Shown: one piece after another, positions 1 through 10,649 of the stretch | Layout of the letters: the number at the start of each line of letters is the position of its first letter | Position numbering within the stretch: position 1 is the first letter of the stretch | Assembly (NCBI GenBank): GCA_000750105.3 | Contig: JPHH03000005.1 | Location: 992,001 to 1,056,000, forward strand | Direction: 5' to 3' | From: Tolypocladium sp. Sup5 PDA-1 | Lineage: Eukaryota; Ascomycota; Sordariomycetes; Hypocreales; Ophiocordycipitaceae | Length of the DNA stretch: 64,000 nt | Made by a program: the position numbers and the translations under genes | Notes under the pieces: generated by a model | Databases searched by the model: none | What the model saw: only the letters and a program-made list of their open reading frames with translations | Told to the model about the DNA's origin: nothing

Positions 1-304
1 TGCAGTGTTGGCCTACTCAAGCCCCATTGCTCCGTGACGCCTATAGCGGACAACCTAACCATGCAGCAAACCATAACACGCGTAGTCTAGAGAAGAGAAA
101 AATTGGTTCTTTATACAGTCTCTTTCATAGGGACCTGATGTCCTCGCCACTGCCTCGCCATAATGCAGTGTGGATGGATATATGCTACAACTCCATCGCT
201 CCCCGACGCATGTAGCAGAGCAGCCAACTCAAATATGTAGAAGTCCAACTCTTGAAATGCTCATTGCTAAATGCTTTCAAGCACATGGCCGCCCAATTTT
301 CACA
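1..304. other. 3' flank, no gene seen
   Basis: Sequence beyond the stop codon of the SulP transporter gene. The short open frames have no recognisable domain and no splice structure that would extend them. Nothing else is seen. Confidence 0.5.
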
Positions 305-2986
305 TCATTCGCCATTCCCGCGCACGCTGCTCCCGCTGCCCACCCCGATGCTCTCCTCGTACTCAGTCCACCGCAACGCCTCCTCCACGTCCATGACAAA
401 GTGCGACTCGCCGCCACACAGAGCGACGATGCCACTGCGCTCCATGAGGTGCCACACAGGGTGGTTTCGCCGGCTCGGCCCGCGGGAGAAGAAGACGCGC
501 ACGCCGCGCTCCCTGTAGTTGCGCACAATCTCCTCAAGCACCTGCGTGCCGGACCCGTCCATCGACGTCACCCCGTGTATGTCGAAGATGACGTTGCGGT
601 TCGACTCCTGGCTGCGTATCCGAGGCAGCGCTGGGTGCGCCGCCGACGTGCCGTACAGCTCCAGCCGCCGCAGCCGCGCCTTGAGCTCGCCCGTGTTGGC
701 AAACGTTAGCGGCTCGGGGATCTTGACGATGAGGCATCCTTCGATGAACTCGAGGCTCGAGCTGTCCGCCTCGGCGTTCTCGAACCGGTTCGTGCCCGGG
801 ATACGGCCCATGATCTGGATCCGCGGCCGGGTGCTGTGCTTGATGACGAGCAGGACGGAGATGCCCACGCCGAGGGCCATGCCCAGGGTGAGCGAGTAGA
901 AAATGGTGGAGAGGAAGATGATGGCCATGAGGGAGAGCTCCTTCCAGCCGTGGATGCGCACAAAGAACATAATGTCGTGGGGGGCCTCTTCTATCAGCGA
1001 CCAAGCCACGACGGAGATCATCGACGATAGCACGGGTTTCTGGATGACACTTAGCATGGTGTCTGATGTGAAGTTTTCAGTTTGGTTACTTACCGGCAGG
1101 TAGTAAAACTCTGGCAGCAAAAACAGGATGGACAGCAGCGAGATCAAGCTCAGAAAGATGGAGCTCATCGGGCTCTTCCCGCCCGTCGTCTTGTTCACCT
1201 TGCTCCTCCCGTAGCCGCCAAACGCCGGCAGGCTCATGAAGCTCGCGCCCACCAGGTTCGCCACGCCCAGCGCAAGCATCTCGCGGTTGGCGCTCAGCTC
1301 CATCCCCTGGATGGTGTCGCTGCCCCCAAGACTCTTGGCCGCGACCGACGACTCGAAGAAGCCGAGCAGTGCGATGAGAAACGACGTCGACATGGCGGCG
1401 CGGATGTGGCGCATGTGCGCGAGCTGAAAGGGCCAGCGGAAGGCGAAGAGATTGCCGGTAGCCGACTTGACAGTCCCGAGGACGTCGACGCCTTGCTCGT
1501 CCCACCGGAAGTGCGCGCAGAGGATGGCGGAAGCAACGACGATGAGGAAGCGGTCGGGGATGAAGACGACGGAGGGGAACCGTTTCTCAAGGCGCTTCTT
1601 GAGCTCACTGTAACTGAGGTTAGCATGATCAGTAAGCTCGGAAGAGAGCCGGCGACTCCTTACCGGCAGATCATGATGACGAGGAAGCTGATTCCGGCAA
1701 CAGCAGCTGTTAAATGGTGGGCTTCGCTGGCGTTTTCGACAATGAAGCGAATCTTGTCGACGCTGCTGCCGTGGCTCACGCCCAGCTCATCCGCAAGATC
1801 CCCGAGGCCCAGCTCGGGAATCAGCTGGTCCACCGCAATGACGAAGCCAATCGCACTAATAAAGCCTCGCAAAAACGGCCTGCTTAGGACACTGTCCAAG
1901 AAGCCAAGCCTCGCCAGACCAGCAATGAGCACTATGGCGCCCGCCATACCAGCCACCACGCCGCAAATCTGGGCGTGAAGGAGGTCGTTATCCTCCGACC
2001 CGTCACCCGTGTCCACGCTCTGCTGGATGACGCTGCCGACGAGGAGGGACCCTGCCGCCTCTGGGCCGACGACCATCTGCGGGCAGGATCCCAAGATGGC
2101 GTAAACGAGGGGGTTGAAGACGAACGAGTAGAGCCCGTGGATTGGGGGGACGTGGGCGAGGTTGGAGGCGAGGGAGAGGGCCATGGGGAGGTAGAAAGAG
2201 GCCACTGTGAGGGCGGCAACGAGGTCACCCTTGATGAAGGACAGCTTGTACTGCCCTATCCAGTTGAAGAAGGGGATGTAGTAGGCCAGGTACCTGTTGG
2301 GCTGTCAGCATTTCCACTGATTGGGAATCCAGCCATATGCTTCCTCGATGAACAGCTCACATCAACGGAGTGAAGCGGAAGCCCGCCCGCTGCGCCAGCT
2401 CGCTGCTCTGGTCCATCTTCTTGGTCCGGATCCTCCTCTTGATCCACCGCTTCCAGTCGTCTGTCCCTACAATGTTCGACATTGCATTGTCCAACACGCC
2501 GGATGGTGGCTCTGGATCCACCGTCTCGCCGCCGGCCAGGCCATCGAGACGCGGCCCCAGACTGTCTGCCGGGCTCGACGGCCGCGGGCTAAAGGTGCCG
2601 TGGGTGCATATCCCGGGGTGCGCTGGATGGACGCTCCCCCGCTGCTGCGCCTGCTCGTCGCCCTGTATCAATGGCGTCGACTCGCTGATGATGCCACCGG
2701 AGCCCGCCCTGTTCCGAGGAGACGAGGGGAACGCGGCGTCGCTACTCGCTCGACGGCTCGGGGGCGTGTGGCTCTGGCGCAGCATGCTGGGCTGCGAGGG
2801 CCGGTGCCCGTTGGAGGCCGAGTTCTCGCGGCTGTGCGCGGGCCGTCCCGTCATTGTGCCGGCGTCGTCGCGAGGGTCGTCGTGGCTGCACGCATCGGAG
2901 GACGGGGGATGGGTGGAGGATGTCGTCGGCCGGCGTTTCGGTGTGTTGGTTCTTGAGGGATGGGGTTTCTGTTCGAGCCGCGGCAC
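305..2986 (-). CDS. SulP/SLC26-family anion (sulfate) transporter with STAS domain, YPR003C-like
   Basis: Predicted multi-pass anion transporter of the SulP family. Four exons fit one frame: 2986-2361, 2293-1664, 1607-1094 and 1039-305, giving 834 aa. The intron at 1040-1093 is 54 nt (GTAAGT...CAG), so it leaves the frame open if retained. The first ~200 residues are a Ser/Pro-rich cytosolic tail. The SulP core follows, with PPIHGLYSFVFNPLVYAILG and VVGPEAAGSLLVG as typical signatures, then about 10-12 hydrophobic segments. A C-terminal STAS domain covers the last ~170 residues (VIFDIHGVTSMDGSGTQVLE). The tail contains ESTPLI, an acidic dileucine-type motif that in fungi can direct proteins to the vacuole by AP-3. 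The family resemblance is to yeast YPR003C rather than the plasma-membrane sulfate permeases. Substrate is not shown by sequence. The start could also be the ATG at 2857 (MTGRPAHS), because the first 43 residues are low complexity. Confidence 0.88.
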
Positions 2987-3905
2987 CGGGAGCTAGCGCG
3001 ATTAGGGAACTAGAAGTTGAAGAAGGGAGATGCAGCGACAACAGAGAAGCCGGCCTGTTGGGCGCTAGTCTATTCGTATTCGTAGGAGGAATTGTTTGAA
3101 GTTACGTATTGCATTATTAGGCCAAGCAAATCGGAGGTCACATTCCACGTTCTCGAGACCCCGAGTTGCAAGGGACAGGCAGTCGGTGTTCCACAGCAGC
3201 TGCACACCGCTGCAGCGCGGCAATCCGCGGCCCGGACCCTGTCAGTGAATTATTATTCCTTGGCTCGTACGGATTACGGTGCAATGGGGTGCAGCGCTGG
3301 CACGTGGAATGAACAGTGCGGCAGCCGGGATCGGAGACGCCCGAGAGTCGACTCCGCGGCGAGCTGGTGACGACGTTTTGCGTCCGCGTGGGGCGAGTTG
3401 CCCGGTTCTACTGGATAATTCAGAATGGGCCGTGTGTGATTGGCGAGGGGCACAAGGCAAGGTACGGTACGAGTATTCGTACGAATAGTCCGTACCAGGA
3501 ATCGCATTTACAGTGTACAGTCATATCTTCAGACGATGTTCGCTGCAAGATTGTTTGACATGACGCACCCACCACCCTTACTCGTACTCGCCTGTCAAGA
3601 CGAAACAGCATGAGCCTAGACTCGACAGACGGCAGGTGCAAGCGACGTGCGGCAACCCCCCACAGATCGCTCACATTTCCAGGTCCGCTGACCACATCTT
3701 CTCTGTGACACCAGCCCTTACAGGTTCACATTATGGAAATGCCAGGCGGCAGAGCCAACCACTTGGCAATACCTGATACTTCCCTTGTTGCAAACATCCC
3801 GTGGACAGCTGAGTACTTCGTCGTGAGGGTTGCACTCTCCATGACTTGGGCACCACGTTATCATCACATTCAGATTCATATACAGCATACGAAGTACACA
3901 CACAA
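2987..3905. other. Intergenic, no gene seen
   Basis: Lies between the 5' end of the SulP transporter and the 3' end of the thiolase, so it should hold the SulP promoter. Short open frames only, none with a recognisable domain. A TACGAAGTAC-type palindromic motif occurs near 3889. Confidence 0.4.
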
Positions 3906-5333
3906 TCACTGCTCCGAGACAATCAGCCCCGCCATGCCCTGCCCCGTCCCTATGCACATGCTAACCAGCAGCATCTTCTTCTTCGTGCGCTTCAGCTCGC
4001 TCAACCCCGTGACAATCTGCCGCGCGCCCGTCGCGCCCAGCGGGTGGCCCAGCGCGATGGCACCGCCGCGCGGGTTCATCTTGGCCCAGTCCAGGCCGAG
4101 CTTGTTACGGCAGTAGACGGCCATGGACGCGAATGCCTCGTTGACCTCGACCACATCCATGTCCGCCAGCGACACGTTGTAGATGGACAGCAGCTTGGGG
4201 ATGGCGATGCTGGGGCCGATGCCCATGATTCGCGGCGCCAGGCCCGCGACCGTCGAGCCGACGTACTTGGCGAGGATGGGCTGGCCGAGCTTGATGGCAG
4301 TGGACCGCTTCATGAGCAGTACGGCGGCAGCTGGGTTCCTCTATTAGTCTGCATATCGAGCGCTGGGCATAGGTATGTATGCTCACCTCCGTCCGTGACT
4401 TGGCTGGCATTTCCGCCCGTCGTCGTAGGACCCCACTGCGGGAACGCAGCGCGAATCTTGGCCAGACCCTCGGCCGTCGTCCCGGGCCGGATGCCCTCGT
4501 CCTTGGTCAGGGTCACCTCCTTCCACTCGCCATCGGGGCCCTTGATCTTGGTCGTGATCGGGACAATCTCGTCGTCGAAGAAGCCCGCCTTTTGCGCCTT
4601 CTCGGCCCTCTGGAAGCTCTCGGCGGCGTACTTGTCCATCTCATCCCTGGTGATGTTGAAGTCGCGGCTCACGTTCTCGCTCGTCCACCCCATGGGCTGC
4701 ATGCAGTCGGCCGCCTCCTGGCTCTGGGCCAAGACCCCCTCGTCAAAGGGCTTCTCCAGGCGGTCTCCGCCTTCGGACATGCTCTCGGCGCCGCAGGCGA
4801 TGCCGACCTCGATGGAGTTGTTGGAAATGGCATGCGCGATGTCGGCCGTGGCCTTGAGGCCGGAGGAGCAGAATCGGTTGACGGAGTAGGCGCCGGCGGT
4901 GTTGGGGAAGCCGGCGGCGAGGGCGGCGGCACGGAGCTTGTACGCGGCCTTGCCGTCGGAGACCTGTAGATGGCAGACGTCAGCACTTGTCGGAGGCGTG
5001 TTAAGTACCGAGGAAGGGCACGTACGTTACCGAGGGCAATATCCTCGACGAGAGCAGGGTCGAGATTGCTGCGGCTATTGACCTCCTTGAGGATGGCGTA
5101 GACCAGGTACTCGAGAGTGGTGTCCTTGAAGCCGCCCTTCTTGGCCTTGGTCAGGGGCGTGCGGATGGCAAGCGTGATGACGACGTCGTCGGCATTCTTG
5201 GACTGGCTGCAACGACGTCAGTAACGATGCGACAGCCGCGGTCAAGCTGGCTGGGAGCTGTGACGTACACCTGGTTCAGCGCCGACCCGGGAGCCAGGTG
5301 CTTGATGATGGAGCCGATGCGCTCGACGGCCAT
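3906..5333 (-). CDS. POT1: Peroxisomal 3-ketoacyl-CoA thiolase (acetyl-CoA C-acyltransferase)
   Basis: Catalyses the last step of beta-oxidation, thiolytic cleavage of 3-ketoacyl-CoA to acetyl-CoA and a shortened acyl-CoA. Exons 5333-5269, 5206-5026, 4963-4387 and 4330-3906 join to 415 aa, the usual length. Residues 5-13 (RIGSIIKHL) fit the PTS2 peroxisomal import consensus (R/K)(L/V/I)x5(H/Q)(L/A), placing the enzyme in the peroxisome matrix. The active site is complete: nucleophile Cys114 in NRFCSSG, His370 in ALGHPLGATGAR and Cys400 in MCIGTGQG. The first intron has two possible junctions. I chose donor GTACGT (5268) with acceptor TTGCAG (5207), giving NQVQSKNADD. The ATG at 5333 is preferred over an in-frame upstream start because it places PTS2 at the N-terminus. 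Confidence 0.93.
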
Positions 5334-7197
5334 TGTGACGGATTGATCAGGGATTCTGCGGTATGGATGCTGATATTGAGAGCAGAGCAATTCGGGCCTT
5401 GGAAAAGGAGGACGTCACGACAGTTTGCGGAGGGCAGCGGCCAACGTTTATGGCCCATGGGGTTCGAGGAACGGACCACGGCATTTGGGGCCGTGGGTTC
5501 TCGGATGTGGGGTTGAGCCGAGGCAATTGGAGGCATCGCTGCTTACTAAAACCGTGCCGAGCTTCGCTGTGAATTTGCGGCGACGACCGTACATACACGA
5601 TGCAATTGCCATAATCCGGGAGGGGTAAAGGGCGCCGGAGAAGGCTGTAAGCCATTAATGGCCCCGGGTAAATAAGAGCGTTGTGTTGTTTGATGCCTTG
5701 AAGCCGTTGACGATCGCCGCTCAGAAGCATGCATGATGTGCCGACTCGGGTTGCCATCACCCCAGTGGTTGGGGGGTTGCCGACGGCCAGAACGCGGCCA
5801 AGAGAATGGCGAGATCCGTTCTCCCATGTCCGGCTTCAGGCGTCAAATATAACATCCAACAGCATGCATTCGTGAGACTTGGAACCCCGTGACTTGAGAG
5901 TGCCAACAATCGGGTTGCAAGCAGTCCTCGCGGCCGCCAAGCATGGAGCGCGGGCGTCTTCGCAGGCTTGAGCGGGCGTCTCAATTCCGTCCCAATTCAT
6001 CATTCGGCACCTCAGTCTTCTTCAGACTGTCGTCTCTGCTCGCTGGGCTCTCTCTTCGGCGTCGACAGTGTCAGTGGGCGATGGTTCGTCCGAGTCATCA
6101 TTGGCCGCAATCACGACCCTTACAACCCCATTTCGACGTTCGCCAGTGGACGAGGCAAGATGTGGATTCTGAGGAAGCGTGTCAGCGATCGAACCCGAGG
6201 TGGCACCAGCAGGGTTTCAGTGGGTGGTGGCGGGGCACTATTTCGGCTCCTTCGGCTAGGTACGAACCGTGTGCACTGCCATCCAGCCCGAGTTCGGGCG
6301 CTATTCCACCAGAATATTGGCTTACATCGACAAAACCGAAGAGAGCTTCATGTGCGACCGGGATGCTGATGCCGCAACAATATTCCACCGCATTCAACAG
6401 CCTGATCTGAGTATCACCCATACCGCCTGTTGCCGTCCTGGTCATCATCTCGACTTGACATATTGTCGTGGCCCTACGCCCCTGCATCCGACGGCACGCA
6501 CCGATGGACCCCAGAACAGCGCTTCTAGCGGCCGCTGGCACCGGACTGAGAGCGCCCCTAACAGATGGAACGGTGTTAACGGTTTGAACCTGACGGCTCT
6601 GAGGGTAACGTTTGATAGAATCGGGTGGGCCTCGTTAGATCGGGCTGAGTCTCGTATACCCCTGGCAACTTTTTCTTGGCCTCGTTTCCTCTGCCCAACG
6701 GGGGTCCCTAGCGTCCCACCGTCCCTGGCGGCATGGCGGCGGCTCGACGGTGGCCCTCTCAGCTCCAGCCGTTGCCAAATCTCTTGCCGCGTCGTCCTCG
6801 CCGTAGTCGTTTCTCCTTCGTCGTCGATTTTTGCGCTCTTCTCTTCTTCCGTTCGCTTGTCCTGGGTTGCCTTTCACCGTTTGCTTACCGTTTGTTGCGC
6901 CGACGAAGACAGAGGTCCGACGATTAATCCCCCGCGAAGCTACGAGCTTCGGAGGCCGCCCTGACGAGAGAGAACGACCGACTGCTGCCCCTTGAATGCG
7001 ACTGTGAGCGCATTCGGGCATCAACTTATCGCAAAGGCCGACGCCTGCGTTTCCATTTCTTTGGTACACTCGCTTCGACGACCTCTTCATGCGCAACAGT
7101 CTCCCAAGTCCTTCGCCCGCTGTCGATCTGGTCGTCTACCCATCGGTCGCGTCTTCCTCTGGCATTTCGACTCGGACTCCCGTAATCCAGAACCGAT
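5334..7197. other. Divergent intergenic region between thiolase and GH128 gene
   Basis: About 1.9 kb shared by two genes transcribed outward. Open frames here (for example 5943-6410 +) are Arg/Ser/Pro-rich, unspliced and match no family I know, so I treat the stretch as promoters and 5' leaders. Confidence 0.4.
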
Positions 7198-8216
7198 ATG
7201 GTTAATATGAGGTTTCTCGTCGGGCTGTTGGCCGTTGCAGAGTTCGCCTCGGCCGCCTCGTCCAAGCGCGGCCTTTGCTTTACGCCAAACGAAGATCACC
7301 CCCAGGACAACCAAGTCTGGGTCAAGTCGGGGAGCGACCTGAAGTGGTACTACAACTATCAGGGCCTCCCATCGCCGGCATACTCTTCATTCTCTCAGGA
7401 TGCCTTGGAGTACATCCCCATGATGTGGGGCATCGGCTCCAACCCCAACGACACCACGTTCTATGACCAAGTCAAGAAACTCGTCGACGGCGGCACGAAG
7501 ATTAAGCATGTCCTGGGGTTCAACGAGCCCGACGGCCCCGCCGACCAGGGCGGTAGTAACATCAAGCCCAAGGATGCGGCCCAGGCATGGGTGGCCAACT
7601 TTGAGCCGCTCGGCAAGATGGGCATCAAGCTAGGGCTGCCAGCCTGCACTGGTGGCTGGGGCGGTCTGCCTTGGCTGAAGCAGTTCTTGGGAAACTGCTC
7701 TGAGCTGGTGAGCACGGGCAGCCAGAAGAAGAACTGCACCTGGGACTTCCTCCCGGTTCACTGGTACGACAACTTTGCGGGTCTTGCCTCTCACATTGGC
7801 GAGCGGAAGGCTACGTAAGTCATTCTTGCCAGCGCCAAACTGCCCTTACACGCCGTTGCTAACTCGAACTCCGCAGATGGCCGGACGCAGAGATCTGGGT
7901 CACCGAGTACGCCTATGCACACCAGGACCTGACCCCGACCCAGGAATTCTACAACCAGTCCATTGACTACTTTGAGAAGCTCGACTACATCGGCCGCTAC
8001 TCCTACTTTGGCGCCTTTCGGGCAAACAAGGCCAACGTCGGGCCCAATGCCGCATTCCTCAGCAACGGCGGCAAGCTAACCGACATTGGGTCCTGGTACT
8101 TGGGGTTCAGCGCCACTGGCGTGAACCCCCAGAGCGGAAAGGGCGCGATGACGATGCCGAGTGTGGTGCTGGTGGGAGCTGGTGTTGCTGCGGGACTCAT
8201 TATCAATCTGTTTTAG
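7198..8216 (+). CDS. GH128-type secreted glycosidase (endo-beta-1,3-glucanase-like), probably GPI-anchored
   Basis: Predicted cell-wall glucan-active enzyme of glycoside hydrolase family 128 (Glyco_hydro_cc fold). Exons 7198-7814 and 7877-8216 give 318 aa. The 62-nt intron has GTAAGT, a GCTAAC branch point and CGCAG. Residues 1-20 are a signal peptide with likely cleavage after the Ala-rich stretch before SSKRGLCF. The conserved GFNEPDG (Glu110) and WVTEYAYA (Glu216) carry the likely acid/base and nucleophile glutamates. The C-terminal ~20 residues are hydrophobic after a small-residue region (SGKGAM), as in GPI-attachment signals, so the mature protein is probably tethered to membrane or wall. 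Two closely spaced ATGs (7198, 7207) are possible starts; both keep the signal peptide. Confidence 0.88.
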
Positions 8217-10649
8217 GCGGGCAGCATTGATGTGAGCCAAAAGATGCAATGCCGGCACTGCTGGATTGGGTACATGGATGGAGTTTCGGGTTGGCGGGCA
8301 CATTTGTTGCCATATCATGGGCACGGTCATATGAGTGATGGGTATATTGGGATATTTTACATACAAAGCGTACATGGCAGAGGAACATACTGTTAATATG
8401 AGGGAACGCTATTTAATTTCGCAGCTGCTGTATAGAATATGAAGGATATTGGCAATGGAGAGTTGGCTGCAGGCTCAACAAGTGGCTGCGGATAGTCACA
8501 GGCATGTTGTCGCGATTGTAAGCTAGCACGATATATAACCACCTCTATACGAAACTGCGACCTTGGCAGGATTCTTCATGGAAAAATGGTCGCTGCCAAT
8601 GTTCAAGGACTGGACTGTGACCATTGTAGCGAGGCTCGAGCAATACCGCCTTAGCACGTTGTATGCGCGAGCACAAGTTCACATCAATGTGACAAGTCAA
8701 ATAAAGGTGCTTCATAACATAAGCTTTTCCAACTGCCTATTGCGCGCCGCTGTGTCCCGAATGAGCCACAACAACCTCCTCAAACTCAACCAACATGGAC
8801 TCAGCTGGTCCAGCAAGGCACGCACAAAGACCGCCCCCATCTGCACAGATTGTGGCGGATAGGCCCCCGTAGCCCGTGGGCTCTCGGGCAGACGCTCAGC
8901 CCCATGCGGAGAGCATGCACAACATCTCGGCCTTCGGTATATCGCCTCGATGGCAACCTCGTCCGTCTCCGACGACGGTGTCGGCAAACCCGGACCCCCC
9001 GATGAGGCGCAGCAGGCAGCGCCGATGTGGAGTATACACGGGGCCACGTGACTCGGTGCTGGGCGGCGCCAAGACACGGGCTTGGCGACGGAGGAGGGTT
9101 GGCCCCTGCGCTGCAAATGGAAGGCGTCGAGAAGCCTCAACGCCAAGACGCGGCGCCCCCTTTGACTTCACTGAATAGCTGAAGTCTACGGAGTACGAGT
9201 TCGTAGTAAGTTACTAGTAGTCCGCAAAAGCTAGTCCGTACAAGGCTCGGTGCATGTGGCCTACAATGCCCGGTTGATCCTTCCAGAAGCAATTCGCCAC
9301 TGGACGAGCAGCGGATTGCGGGCAGCTGTCGACTCCAGCGCTCCGCTCCACTGCAGGGATCTGCTGGAGGCGGGGCCAATCGATAACTTGCGGGCAGACC
9401 ATTGGGCAAGAATGAGATAAGCTTAGGTGGCATAACCTTAACCGGGGCGGGTCGCGCTGGGCTCCTGGGCGAACGTGCACTGCATGCCTTGACACGTTTG
9501 GGCAGTCACGAACAAACAGTGGCGTCTTGGCGGCCGCTTCTCTGGTTGCAAGTCATGGCCGCGCGTCGCCAAGAACGCGTTCCTCTTGGCGTGGGAACGA
9601 GTTCATCCGCGGCGGTGATGGCTTCAGTGTTGATGAGGCTCGGGTGTGCTGTTGTTGCGTGCGGAAATCGGGTTGATGCTACGGGTGCTGCCATCTTCAA
9701 TGGCGTTGCTGGAGACGGGTGCTGTCGCTGGTTGGACGCGGGGAACTAGAAAACCTCTAGCAGTGGAAGATATGTCTTGGACAGGTGCCGTGCACCAAGT
9801 TTATTTATTCTTAGCGCCCTGCATGTCGTCCACCGCAAACTATCAGTCTCAGATCCCTGCAGGTCATCCAAACCAGTGAAACCACACGCGGCTCGTCGTT
9901 CTTGAACACACCTCCAGCGCAATTGCGCGATGGCGTGCCAAGCCCATCAAACACCAGGATCGCCTCCTGCTCATTGGGGTTCTTCGAACTTCTGCGAGCG
10001 ACTTGTGCCTTCTTGACGTCACGCCACCAACGCCCAGCTGGCTTGCGGCGGCGCCGTGGGGAAGACGGCCGCGGGGGCGGCGATCTGACTCGCCGGCTGT
10101 GCAGCGGACGGAGGCGCGCCAAGAACTTCCAAGAGGCTCCGGGCCCCACGTCGAGGCGTGGGTTATGGATGGGCTGGGCTGGGCAATGACGGATTCTAGG
10201 TTTTTGGTGCCTGTTTCTTGCTCTCGGCGAATCGAGGGGGCGTTGGCGAGGAATCGGGATCGGATATGCGGTCGCGGCGACGGAGTACTTATATGGAGCA
10301 TGTCCCCGCATCCGGTAGTTTCGATTCGAACCTTCATTCCAACGATCTTTAGCCCAGGCACAAGAGGTCATACCTATACTACACAGTACCCCAAGAGGTC
10401 CAATCCATCAATCGTTTAACCATCCGACCTAGACTACAAGGGCTGACTGGACTTTATCCGTTGTCCATCCCCAACGTCAACACCACAGGGCGCGATATCA
10501 AATCGTCGACCCGCACCCGGCAGAGCCTCGTTTTGGCCGTCACACGCCCCCGCCGTCGTCTATGAATCCACTCCAGACCTTCACCAACCTGTGCCCCTCG
10601 TCCGAGCAGCGCAGCAGCCAAACGACCTGCCTCCAGCCGTCCTGCCTCA
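8217..10649. other. Intergenic, upstream region of the ENA ATPase
   Basis: About 2.4 kb with no recognisable coding sequence. It includes the GH128 3' UTR and the ENA promoter. A TACGGAGTAC motif lies at 9187-9196 and a related CGGAGTACT at 10281. The Arg/Pro-rich frames around 9.8-10.4 kb look like chance open frames in GC-rich DNA. Confidence 0.4.

Noticed and set aside
5943..6410. 155-aa plus-strand frame between thiolase and GH128
   Set aside because: Arg/Ser/Pro-rich, no domain, overlapping open frames of similar length in other frames.
10261..10345. tRNA-like B-box (GGTTCGAATCG on the minus strand)
   Set aside because: No matching A box, anticodon arm or acceptor stem could be folded around it.
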